Shown here: piece after piece, positions 10,607-22,786 of the stretch
How the letters are laid out: each line of letters opens with the position of its first letter
Position numbering within the stretch: position 1 is the stretch's first letter
Assembly (NCBI RefSeq): GCF_031755915.1
Contig: NC_083379.1
Location: forward strand, 1,065,001 to 1,129,000
DNA: 64,000 nucleotides
Direction of reading: 5' to 3'
Origin: Ziziphus jujuba
Lineage: Eukaryota > Streptophyta > Magnoliopsida > Rosales > Rhamnaceae
The notes under the pieces: model-generated
What the model saw: only the letters and a program-made list of their open reading frames with translations
The model's database searches: none
Told to the model about the DNA's origin: nothing
Position numbers and translations under genes: made by a program

Positions 10607-13522
10607 ATGGGGAGCAGTCCGGCACCATTTTTGGATATTGGGAAAAAAGCAAAAGGTATTACCACTTGTAAAGCCTTTAAAATTTATAATCATATATTCC
10701 TTCTGGTTTTTCCTTCTTGGCCAGAATTGCTCAGCATGCATAACTTTTCCAAACTATGAAGATTCAAATGAAATAAATTTTGAAAAATTAGGACATAAGC
10801 ATGGTTAGGTTCACTAAAATTCCTAGAGAAGACCATACAATCTAGACACTTATTTTGCATAATGAATAACAAGAAGATTATGGACAAGGAATAGTTCTTT
10901 ATAACCCATTGAGAGAGGGAGCTTCTAATCTAATGGCTTAGATTTTGAATGGATTCCTGAATAATTTCAGAGTCTGACTGTGTGATTCCTTCACAAACAC
11001 CTAAGAGTATATAGCAGGGCAGCTTGCCAGAGATCATCGGCCTGTCTAAGCATCCAGAAGATTCTTAGGAGTCTAGCTGTCTCTGGATTGACCCAGGCAT
11101 ATCCTTCTGAATTCCAAAGACTAAGAAGCAATTGAAAAGTCCCTTTGTCACCTTAAATTGAATAAGTAAGATGGTCGAATTTGATATCTCATTATATTCC
11201 TTGTACATACAACATTAGCTTTAGGTAGTGCTTTGATAGCAAATATGGAAACTAATGCTAGAGGTCAAATCTTTTGGTGTGTGGTGATGATGGCTTGTCA
11301 GATGCAGCCAGGAAATATAAAAGAGGCCAAGGAACTGTAGAAGTCATTACTTCGGTTTATTTTGCATGATAAATGAAAATTTGAGCAAATTACGTTCTCG
11401 TTCCTTGAGTTTTTAGCCTAATTACATGAACTTCCCATGCAGTTTCTGAATTGACTTTGATGGCTTTTTAGAATTGCAATTCTAAAGTTGACATTGGATA
11501 TTATTTTGATACCCTTGTGGGTTGAAATGAAGATAAGGTTGATCTGTTTTCTGAGCATGCTTCTGCAAAAGACACACTGTCTGCATCCCTACACTTTCTT
11601 TTTCAAGACCCTCTATTATATATGATTTATATCTTTGCACTGCTGTACTAAATGTTTACAATTTGATGTGGACATGTTTTCTGATGGCTTGGAGGTTATT
11701 AATAGAAGCTTGGTGTGGATTTTGGGTTGTTAACTGTGTGAAAGATTTTGAATTTTTGATATGGCTTTATGGTGCATGTGCTGTTGGAAGATTGCAGGCT
11801 TAAGAAGATCTCATTTGAATAACCTAGGTTTAAACTTAGTGAATTCTCCTTCTGAAATGATGATCGAATTTTCTCTAAAGCTGTTTCTAAAACTGTTGAT
11901 TTCTGTTATTGACATTATCATGGTCTGTGCTTTTAATCTACAATGCTTTCAAAGTTATGTTTGCTTAAACCTGCACTTGTATTGACACTTTTCTAGTGTA
12001 GTGTATTCTAGATTACAATAATATGCATTCAATATCAATTTGATAATTTACAAATTTATCACCTTTATGCAGACCTGTTGACCAAAGATTACAACTTTGA
12101 TCAGAAGTTTACCTTGTCGGTGGTTGGCTCAACTGGACTGGTATAATCTGTTTTCTTTTTAGTTTTTTGTTCCAAGCTCGATTATTTTGATTAGTTTTAT
12201 TAGTTTATGGGAGATTTAGACCAACTTATTTTATGGCATTACATATTCTAGTATTTTATGGTCTGTTGTTTTGCGTTCGTTAACTTTTTATAGATCAGCT
12301 GTAAGAAACTTTCTTTATGACATGTTTTCCCCACCATCACACCCATTTCCCCTGCCCATTGACCCTTGGTACAAATCAGTAACTTAAGCATGGATCTCTA
12401 GAAAGAAATTACTAGTATAAGCTTTCTATGCAGCTTTCAAAGAGATTATGTCGTCAAAACTTTTTTACTACATGGACAAGGTAATTAATCTAGAGGCTAG
12501 TCATATAAACTAGTGGACATCTAAGATCAAGAACAACAATGCATGTCTAGATCCTCAGATTTTAACTAGTGGCTAATGCATGTCTGGATTTTGAGCCATT
12601 TTCCTTCTTTTTATTTTGAACATTAGGTTGTCCACACTTATTTTTATCAGATCGATACCTCAAGCATGAATATTCAGTTGAAGCATGAAAATTAGGATAT
12701 TAAGTATTAATTTTTTATTTACTCCACTTCTTGCGCAAGGGTTATTATGACAGTGTCCATATTTCTGTTTTGGATTTTCAATTCTGTTTTCACTTATCTT
12801 TAACGCAATTGTTAATCCCTTATCTAAAACTACATGTTTGGTCAGAAAGATAAAATAATTCATGTACAACAGCACACTGTACAAATTCTGTCCCAGATGT
12901 ATCTCCTTTATCTATATGCCTTCAATTATTCGAGGTATAAAGAAAGTTCCTAAGGAGACAGGAAAACAAAAACCCTACTGGCAACCACGTGTTTTAGGGA
13001 ACAATGAAAGAAATAGAAGGTAGGGAAGGGAGTAAAATGGGTGGGAAAAGAAAAAAATGGCTTGACTTAAAATCTCATTTAAACAACATATGACAGGAGA
13101 GGATAACTAAATCTTTGCAGCTTAAATCTTTACAGTGTGGCTACATATTTCATTGCCAAATTGTATTGTGTAACTATGGTGCCCTCATCTGCTTAATGTT
13201 CTTCTATATGTTGGATTCTGATGCTTTGATATTTGTCTGCTTGGTGAAAATACTAATAAATTTTGCCTTACTCAGTGTATGTCTAATCTTGGTTTTAATC
13301 TCCAATCTTACCTAACAGGGACTTACAGCTACAGGTTTGAAGAAGGATGAAATATTTCTTGGTGACGTAAATACTGTATACAAGAATGAAAAAGTTACTG
13401 TTGATGTGAAAGTTGATACCTATTCCAACGTAAGAACTTGAGGTTTTGAGATACTATTTCTTTATGAAGATGTGTACCTCATACATACTCATAATCTACA
13501 TTAACCACCCCACACACCCCCC

Positions 13523-13553
<31 letters not shown>

Positions 13554-15059
13554 AAAAATAGAGAAGATGGTTTCTTCTATAACATGTTGTTTACTTCTGA
13601 AATATATTCTCAAGAATGTCCATGACTCTACTCCTTTTGCAGGTTTCTACTAAAGTGACTGTAAGTGATATCTTGCCGAGTACCAAGGCAGCAGTTAGCT
13701 TTAAGATACCTGACAACAAATCTGGCAAGGTTGGTAATAATAAGTAATGTCAATTACAAAGATGATAATAATAGTAATTATGATAGTGATATAAGGTTGC
13801 AGTCATAAATTTGAAATGAAGTTAATTGAGATGATGGCTCTAAACGGTAACATGCAAATGTAAATGTATTGAGGCAATGCTAATGATATTTCTCTATATT
13901 ATTGCAGTTGGATGTACAGTACATTCATCCGCATGCAGCCATTGATTCTAGCATTGGTCTGAACCCATCACCTGTTTTGGAGCTATCAGCTGCAATCGGG
14001 AGCAAGGATCTGAGTTTGGGCGGTGAAGTTGGATTTGATACTGCTTCTTCTTCTTTCATAAAATACAATGCTGGGATCAGCTTGAACAAACCTGATTATT
14101 CTGCAGCTCTTTTACTGTGAGTATTTATTCAACCTCATTTCTAAATGTTTATATAATGTGTTTCTTAACATTTATTAATTTATTAAGTTCCATAGCGTGG
14201 TTGTTTTGTGGGCTTGCCTACATTATACCACGAAGGGAAAAAAGAGGTTGTGAAGCATGTTCTCTAAAGTTGATTTCTATTTGTTCATAGCAAAAGAATA
14301 AAAATGAAAAGAAGATTTATAATTGGTAAGGACTTCTTCTGGCCTGTAACATGGGTTTAAGGCGACTTACACCATACCAAGAGGGGCTGAGTGAAGTGAT
14401 GGTTAAAAAATACAGCTAGAAGATTGAAGAAATTATTAGCTTTGTTGGTAGAAAATCTTCAAAAGGCTTGATGACTCAGTTTAATTTGTTGTCCGACCGG
14501 ATACTGAAATTTCTGTTTTGTAACCAAACCATTTCTTTCCAATCTTCATACATTCAAAACTCTAGCGAACTTATATTTTTTGATATGGTGGAATTTGTTT
14601 GTTTTTATCTTTAAACCAAGATTCCCTGGCTTGCATATTTATGGATGCACTATAATTTCTGCCTGCCCTTAAATGTGAAAGAAACTATAAGATCTTAGAG
14701 TTGTTTTAACTGCCTCAATAACTAGTGTTTACTTATCTATATGCTGTTTGGAATGCAGGACAGAAAAAGGACAGGCATTGAAGGCATCTTACATCCATCA
14801 GGTCGATTCCTTCAATACAGTTGCTGCTGAACTGACCCATAGATTTACCAACAATGAAAACAACTTCACCATCGGAAGCTCTCATGTAGTCGATCCATTA
14901 ACTGTGGTAAAATCTCGTTTCTCCGATAATGGGAAGTATGCATTGCTATATCAACGCGAATGGAGGCCAAAGTCATTGATAACTTTCGCAGCAGAGTACG
15001 ACTCGAAGGCCATTAACACCGCCCCGAAGTTAGGGCTTGCTCTTGCTCTCAAGCCCTGA
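10607..15059 (+). CDS. VDAC4: Mitochondrial outer-membrane porin, VDAC4-like
   Basis: Six coding exons, 10607-10655, 12073-12140, 13319-13429, 13643-13729, 13908-14116 and 14759-15059, join cleanly into 274 residues; plant VDACs have about 276. The product is the voltage-dependent anion channel, a 19-strand beta barrel that passes metabolites across the outer mitochondrial membrane. The N-terminal helix is present (FLDIGKKAKDLLTKDYN, residues 8-24), as are the GLK motif (TGLKKDE) and the C-terminal porin signature running from YDSKA to the terminal LGLALALKP. The opening MGSSPAPF and the first-exon split after AAAG match my memory of Arabidopsis VDAC4 (At5g57490). The GT31 gene upstream and AAA-ATPase downstream match its Arabidopsis neighbours. 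Intron 3 contains an unusual 27-base C run. Confidence 0.93.
13517..13558 (+). repeat. C27 A15 homopolymer tract
   Basis: Twenty-seven consecutive C are followed directly by fifteen A, then t. It lies in the intron between VDAC4-like coding exons 3 and 4. Such a C run can form an i-motif or, on the other strand, a G-quadruplex. The exact length is uncertain in any assembly. Confidence 0.9.
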
Positions 15060-16544
15060 TGTGAACCAACCTCTGTGCTCCCCATTCTTCAGGTGGAAAT
15101 ACCTTTGATCTTTTTCTTTTCCCATAAATTAAAAAGCGGCATGTTTTAGCCAGCCAAGTGTACTGGAAAATGAGAACTCAATTTATATATAGACAAAGAT
15201 GTTCTAATTGGTAAATGGGAAGTGGACCCAGTTTTGGAAATTTTTTTTAATCATAACAACAATTTTTGTATGTGAATTTCCAGAATGCCAAACATTATCC
15301 AGGTATTTGATGTTTGATTTTGCACCTTGTTTTAACTTCAGAATCTCAACTGTTGATCTTAGTTATTGATTATGGACTAGCCAAATTTTGCCAAATTTTA
15401 TTGTAACGTTATAGTTTCCAATTCCTTATTTATCATTTTAAGTTGTGCAAACGAATTTTCGTGCATTACTATCTGCTTATACTTTGAACTTTTGGCAGAT
15501 TAATACAATAGTCAATCGGATAATGCTTAATGCTTAATTGATAGGTAATATTATCTCCCAATTAGGAGGTGTCTTGGGAGGTTTCTTGCAGATGGATGTA
15601 CTATCTTCTGCTGCTTAATAAAATTCAGCTTATTTGACCTAATAATAATAACAACAATAATTTTCATTTTAAAATGAAAAAAATGCGGAAGTAATTGAAA
15701 GCAAGCAAAACAAAAAGGATGATAAATTGTGCAAAATAAATGCTTTTTTATCTCTTAAAAAACAATAGTGATGTAATAAGCCATGTGGCCCATCATGTAG
15801 TGAGTAAATGGCAGATGACGATGTTATTTTATATTATTTATTTTTATTTTATTATTTGAATACCAAAGCTCTAATATGGGAAATTAAATAGTAGGGATTA
15901 AATTATATGCTACTGGATTTTTAAACAATAATATAACTAAAAGATTTTGCTGCATCTCTTTTTATTAATATAATTTTAAAAATTTTATTATTCAAAACTA
16001 ACAAAATAGATGAATTTGACATAATGGAAATATGGTAGAAATATAAGAAATGAAATAAAGTACAAAACATGGACTTGATTCTGATTAAAAAAATAATAAT
16101 AATAAAAAATAATTATTGTATTTGATTTGAGCACAATAAAAGAAAAAGGTCATTACCACTTGTAACCCCGTGAAAAATGAGATGGGTTACCCGTTAACCC
16201 GGACATTGAAATATCAAACCGGGTCGTTATCCTCGGAGGAGCACGTTTCCATGTCCCTTCAAGATGGTCAATTTCTTAGTTAACGACGCTTCGAAGTAAC
16301 CAACCCGATACCCATTTTACAACCCGAAAAAATGCTAATGGTCGTCCCTCCGATTCCAAATCATCAACAATTTCTTTGTTTCTAATTCTCTCCGGTTCTT
16401 CTTCTTCTTCTTCTTCTTTCTGATCTCTCTCTCTCTCTCTCTGTTCTGTTCCTACCCACTTCATAATCGTTGGTTTTCCAGATCCAGTCCCCGAATTCCC
16501 TTCCGTTTTCCCGAGAAACAAACAGTTAAAGCGGTTCCGGGAAA
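15060..16544. other. Intergenic and leader, VDAC4-like to YIP4-like gene
   Basis: The first part should hold the VDAC4-like 3' UTR. AT-rich DNA follows to about 16140. From 16150 the GC content rises. The probable YIP4-like leader contains CTT repeats at about 16396-16419 and a CT run at about 16425-16442. No other gene was seen. Confidence 0.5.
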
Positions 16545-19521
16545 ATGTCACATAGCGACACGGTGCCCCTCCACCCGTCGTCCCAATCCGATATCGATGA
16601 GATCGAGAACCTCATCAACGCTAGCGTCCAATCTGGTCCCGCCACCGTCCTTCCCGCCAGACCGCCAAGCCCTCCTCGAGCCTCGATCCCGGTCTCTTCG
16701 TCCCCCTTCATTCAGTCCAATATTCCCCCAACCACCACCACCACCACCACCAACCAGAAACCGCCAACCGTCCCCGCTCCTCCTCCTCTGCCCTCTTCCA
16801 GCAATGGCACCCCGAACATTGGCGCCACCGGGTTCGGATCCCCGCCTAATACGCTGACGGAGCCTGTGTGGGATACAGTGAAAAGAGATCTGTCTCGGAT
16901 CGTCAGCAACTTGAAGCTGGTCGTTTTCCCAAACCCATATCGCGAGGACCCAGGAAAGGCTTTGAGGGATTGGGATCTTTGGGGGCCTTTCTTTTTCATT
17001 GTGTTTCTGGGTCTTACCCTTTCTTGGTCTGCCTCGGTGAAGAAGGTAGGGCATGAATTCCATTTTGCAATATTTAATTCTTGTGTGTTTGCCAATTAGC
17101 ATAGAGATGCGTGGATGAAAATTTTGCTTGTGTAGATTAGTTGATCTATATAGGAAGTTAAGAGTTCAGTGTGTTTTTCTGACCATATGAACATGTGGAT
17201 CAATTTTTTTGCATGCCTTAGTTTGAGTAGAATTGTATGAAGGGCTGCAACAGGTTTTAAGGTTATTGTAGGTGGGGATCTCGTTGTTGATACAATAGTA
17301 GACTATATCGGGGGTAGAGCATTTTCTGAAAATGTAGCTATCATAAGTTGCTAAGATCCCTTTCTGTATTGATTTAAGCTCCACAAATCTGTAAAGTGAG
17401 TACCGGTGGTGTTGAATTTTAGACTGCTTGTGGTTTCATGTGGCTTGAGAAGGACCCATAACATAGATTTAGGTGTGATGGATTCGCGAGAATAGGATTT
17501 GAGACCTTTTACCTAGATTAAGAAATGGTGGCCAACATTTTAGAATACTGTTTCCTGATCTATTTGAGTTGGGTTTTTTTGTTCTTGGAGCCTTCATGTA
17601 TTGTTTGATGAGAATTGAACAATCATCTCCCTGGTGCAAAACAGCAAATGGTGTTAACATAGCTTGGCACTCACTTCGTACTTACATTGTATTACAACTT
17701 CTTTTTTCTTATTGAATGCTTTGGGTTGGTAAGTTGGAACAGGTTTTCTCTCATTCTTTTAAAAACTTGTATTATAGATCTTGGATTCAATGGTATATTA
17801 ATCGGGTTGCATTTTCCATATGTATATGTAGAGTAATTTAATTTACTGATACCATGAAGTCTTGATTTTTGGTTAATTTTAATCTTGGTTCATTGTCTAT
17901 GTTAATCTATGTGTTATGACAATCATGCATCTCACTCCAGAGACATTCAGCCTTTTAATTGTTTATTATAGGTAATTTCAAGTGTATTGCTTTTGTAATT
18001 TGCTTTGGAAGTATGTTGAACTTTATATTGATTTCATAACAATGTTTATGGTTTATGCTATTGATGCTTTTTGTCAATAATTAAGATTTATATGATAAGA
18101 CTATGAATAGGGTTATTTAGATCATCATAAAAACCTCACTATATATATATATATATATACATATTTATATACCATTTTTTAAAAATATTAAGAAGATCAA
18201 AGTAGTATCGTACAATGCCAGATACACTTTTTTACAATAGAATACATAACATTGGATGTGGATAGCCTGTTCTTACACATTTAAAAAACATTTCAAATTT
18301 ATATACTTGCACTTCACTAATGGTCATGGAAGAATGTTATCTTTTAGATCCAGGGCTTTCTTTTGTTTGCTTCTATGATATTCTCAATTATGTTTGGTGT
18401 CTGGACATGTTAATTCTTTTATAGATTGTTTGCCTTTTAGAATCCACTGAAAAACATTTAATTGGACAGTTTAATAAACTTGAATTAGAAATCTTCTTTT
18501 GCATCACTGTTAAGTTAAAAGGCCAGATTGGAAAATCTTTACTTTCCTAGAAAGATTGCATGTTTTTCGTTGATATATAGGTTTTATGATCTTGAAGATC
18601 TGTAAAAATATTAAATATTATTCAAATTTCTTTTAATCTGTTAATTTTTGTTATAAAACATTACTGGCTATCAAAATGGATGTGTTTCCTCCACTTTATT
18701 TTAATTGTTGTAGACGTATTGCTATTGTAACATGTTTTTTAATCAAAGAAATAATTCTGTTAAGATATTGAAGAGCAATAATAATTCACTCACTATTTCA
18801 TCTGTCATTTTATTCTATTTATTTTTTGTTAAATCACTAAGAATTTTTCTGATTCTTTCTCAGTCTGAGGTTTTTGCTGTTGCATTTGCCCTACTAGCTG
18901 CTGGTGCTGTAATTTTGACATTGAATGTACTGCTACTGGTAAGAGCCCTCTATCTTCCTCTCTCTCTTTGTTGTGAGATACATAAAGGTGCATTAAAAAG
19001 TCATGACATTGAGTCAAATTTTTAATGGAAAGGATTTAGCGAATTTAAAATGCCATGCTTAGAGTTTAAAAGCCTAGCGAATTTAAGATGCCATGCTTAG
19101 AGTTTAAAAGCCTTGCATGCTTTGTTGAAAAAGCTGGGGCCAGTAGAGGGGTGGAAGAAAGCTCAATTACTGAATAGTTGACTTTCTATCCCAATCCCGT
19201 CGAACAAATATAGGCTGAGAAAATAATGAATGGATAACTTAGCTGACTTTATTATTTCAGGGCGGTCATATAATTTTCTTCCAGAGTCTGAGCCTTTTGG
19301 GTTATTGCTTGTTTCCTCTGGATGTGGGTGCCCTAATCTGTATGTTGAAGGACAACGTTTTAGTGAAAGTGATTGTAGTTTGCGTGACATTGGCCTGGAG
19401 CTCGTGGGCTGCATATCCTTTTATGAGTTCAGCTGTCAACCCAAGGAGAAAAGCGCTTGCACTTTATCCTGTTTTTCTTATGTATGTATCTGTTGGTTTT
19501 CTTATCATTGCCATTGATTAG
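16545..19521 (+). CDS. YIP4: Yip1-family membrane protein, YIP4/YIPF6 type
   Basis: Exons 16545-17045, 18864-18938 and 19261-19521 join in phase 0 to 278 residues. Residues 1-145 are a cytosolic, Pro/Ser-rich arm with a seven-threonine run encoded by ACC repeats. Five hydrophobic segments follow: about 148-164, the whole 25-residue exon 2, and three in exon 3. The Yip1 motifs DWDLWGPF and GYCLFPLD are intact. Family members sit in Golgi/TGN membranes, bind Rab GTPases and act in secretion; Arabidopsis YIP4a/b work with ECHIDNA at the TGN in secretion of cell-wall polysaccharides. From memory these are At2g18840 and At4g30260, whose neighbours are homologues of the SET, SNARE-like and AAA-ATPase genes found here. 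Confidence 0.9.
19037..19112. repeat. 38-bp perfect-size tandem duplication in YIP4-like intron 2
   Basis: tagcgaatttaaaatgccat and the following 18 bases (19037-19074) repeat at 19075-19112 with one difference (aaatg to agatg). The copies lie about 150 bases before exon 3. Confidence 0.9.
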
Positions 19522-21981
19522 TGCATCAATGTTTCTGAATTATAGGATTTCAAAAGTAATTGAAACTTACATGCTGTTAAATAGGAATTTTATGCGGTGA
19601 TTAAGTTTCTTCTTGTGTTACTGTAATTTTTTTGACTGGACAAGGTTGGGAGCTCAATCTGCCAAATATAATATACTAGCTGTATGAAACTTATACACAT
19701 TTTTAATCCTGCGTTGAATTACACATTTAGAACCTGTGTTATATGATATGATTTGTTGAAGGTTGTATATTCTATGTTTATTTATAAATAATAACACGAT
19801 ATTTTTAACGCTTGAAACAGATTTGTTTTTTCAAAAATAGGGGATTAGTCTCTCCAACTTGTTACAATACATCTATAAGGGCATCAGTTGGAATACTTGT
19901 TTGTTTTAGTATTTTAGTAATTTGTAAATGGAAGGCAGTGATAGCACAATGATATCAGTGTTATCTTGTATCATTCCCCAAATCCATTTGATCAGTTTAG
20001 GTTTAGATTCTGATCCACTATTTATTTTTTATTAAAGGGCAGTTATTTATCCACCTCATGTGCCCTAAAGTCTACCTTCTTTCGTGTCGTTACCTTATGG
20101 CTAATCCTATTGCCTGTAGGCTGTTGTCTTAAAAAGTCAAAACTTATGCTACGTAACCCCAAGTCTTAAGTTATTGATTAGGCTGTAGACTATGATAATA
20201 ATGTTACAGCTTCTATTAGGCCCTGCTTGGTCTAGTAACTGACTAGACTCTAAAAATGTCTAATTACTTGACTAGTCCTAACTGACTAGTCCTGAGTTTG
20301 GTTTCTGAGCCGCTACTTGACAGCATTCTAGTTTCTTCACCATAGAAAGTTAGATACACATGTTTGTGTTGAAGTAAATTTTTGAAAATTAATTTTGAAA
20401 TTTGTGTTTTGTGGCAATTTTTATTTAGAAGGTTGAGTTGATCATAAAGCTTGAAGAATGAAGCTATTTCTTTTGTTTCTTTAGTTCTTTTATGTCTTTA
20501 ATATTTCTTCTTCTTCTTCTTTTTATTTTTCCCTCAAGCCAAAAAAAAGGTAAAACCATACATTTTTTGGTCAATAAGTAAAATGATACGTAGGCATTGA
20601 AGCGGAAGAATGAAGTGAGTGCCACTAGTGAGTTTACGAATTCTATGTTAACATAATCAACGTACGTTCTTTTGAAATGTTCAAATAACACCTCCCAAAT
20701 TCCCAAAACAATACAACTCTCATTTCATTATTGCCATAAAGTTTTTTCCCTGTTTTTTTGGGGTTTTTCCTCCTAAACAATAATCAATATAATGATGAAT
20801 TGGTTATGAGGTTATCGATGAATTTGAATTTTGAATTATCGAAGATGTCTGTTTTCACATATGTAAACATTAGTTCCTCTTGTAATTACCACTACTATTT
20901 GGTAATGAAATTGATTATCATTATTATTATTTATTAAACCGTTCGATCTCAAAACTGAAAAGGCTTCCATTTTTAGATGTTCTCCATAAAAGATAGGATT
21001 TCGTTTTCCAGTTCCTGGAATGCATAATGTTTGGACCGGTGAGCTGTAAAGAGCGAAGTCCTTGGTTGATTATTGATAATCATAGCATCACATAAAGAAA
21101 CCCCAAAAAGTTAATAAGTAAATAAAAACGGCAAAAGTTGGAACCAGCTAAAAATTAATTGTGGGTCAGCCAAGTTGATGGAAAAAGCAAAACTGATTTT
21201 TGAAATCGAGGTTTAATTTTTCTTGAAAATCAGTTTCTTCTCCAGTAAAAAGTAACAGTAATTTATGATGGCTCGCTTTCTGTGGTTGTGCTAGAGACAT
21301 GCCGCTTGGCTTGGAGGCCAAATTGGAACTAAGACATATAATTATGGTGAAGTTGCTTCTGGAGATGTGAGAAACATTTTTCAATTTATGAGGTTCAATT
21401 TCTTCAAACCAAATAATAAACCGAGAGCCTACAAAGCTGGTGGCTTAAAATTTATACGAAACTCAACATTGATTATGCATGCTAGCTTAATTTGGATGGG
21501 ATATTGGCCTTCCAATCACGTTCAATCTAATATAGTTTCTTGGCGAAATTGGGAACGTGATGTAAAATATATGGCTAAAGATCAATAAATTCAGCACTAG
21601 TACGTTTTCTTGGGTTTATCAGCTCTTGAACTTTGTTGTACGTTTAGGGAATCTATGTTTCAAATAAAACACAGGCTTGCTTCTTTTGAAGCTTAGGTGT
21701 CTATGAAAGCCTAGCTATGATTAATTTTTTTTTTTTTTTGTTATTGCCTTGTTCTGTCTCTGTAATTAATTAATTAATTATATTCCTTTAGCCAAAAAAT
21801 ATGAATACTTGTATAATAGCTAGTTTCTTCTAATCTGCCCTTTTATAACTGCTATTTCATTAGCATAATTTACCTCTGTTCATGTTCATATTTGTTCTCA
21901 CCAGAAAAAGTGCCTCAAAACTAGTAAAAAACCCAACACTACTTTCCTGTAAGTAATTACAAGAGCGTAAATTTTTCTATT

Positions 21982-22070
21982 CGCATTTTCAAATTTTGAT
22001 ATTAGCATATCCTCTTTAATGTATATTATTGGCATTTTCAAATTTTGACATTAGCATATCTTCTTTAATG
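21982..22070. repeat. Imperfect tandem duplication of about 40 bp
   Basis: gcattttcaaattttgatat, followed by tagcatatcctctttaatg, recurs about 50 bases on as gcattttcaaattttgacat, followed by tagcatatcttctttaatg. It may be subterminal sequence of a small element. Confidence 0.8.
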
Positions 22071-22722
22071 ATAAATATCAATGTCAATATCACATTTTGA
22101 TAAATAGCATATGATAAAAAATAACATTATCAAATATGTATTTTATTTAATCACATTATTTTATTTTATCTACTAAAACAAATTTTAGCTAGATTTCACT
22201 TGTTTTAACTTTAACAATTAAAAAAAATAAATCTACTTTTTAATGGTGTAGACCTTAAAAATTTTATTATAATGGAATCTACAATCAAAAATATCAAAAT
22301 TGTATTTTTAGAACCAAATTTGGTATCAAAAATGTAATTGTTATCTTATATAATGTTCGAATGAAACATATAAAGAGGTACAATTATACTATTTTTTTTA
22401 GCATTTCAATGCCATTAAAACTGCTCTAACAATGATCATGGAGTGGGATTTGCCTTTCTTTATTTGACACTCAAAAACACTGTAATAGAAGGACCATCTT
22501 ATAAAATCGTAAATAGACAATTTTCTCTTTTACCTTATGGCTAATTATAGTGTTCCATAAGTTTTGTTTGGGAACCTTGAATTTGCTCATGCACAGCTAT
22601 GCACCCAACCCAAAAGCTACAATATTGTGGTCGTCGAAGTAGGCAGGCTATGTTTCTCGCACAATCATTGTCATCCTGAATGGGCATCCCTTTCCCCTCC
22701 TGATACTCTATATCCGCCCAAT

Positions 22723-22786
22723 TAAGTTACAGAAAAAAAGTAGACTAATAAATTTAAGTTACAGAAAAAAAGTAGACTAATAAATT
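22723..22786. repeat. 32-bp exact tandem duplication
   Basis: The 32 bases starting taagttacagaaaaaaagta (22723-22754) are repeated exactly at 22755-22786. No function is apparent. Confidence 0.9.

Noticed and set aside
16548..17102. Long minus-strand open frame over YIP4 exon 1
   Set aside because: Shadow of the GC-rich coding exon; Arg/Gly-rich, with no known domain.
20216..20310. ggccctgcttggt ... gagtttggtttctg resembling hAT-type MITE ends
   Set aside because: The repeats are very short and degenerate and no target duplication is visible; may be a fragment at best.
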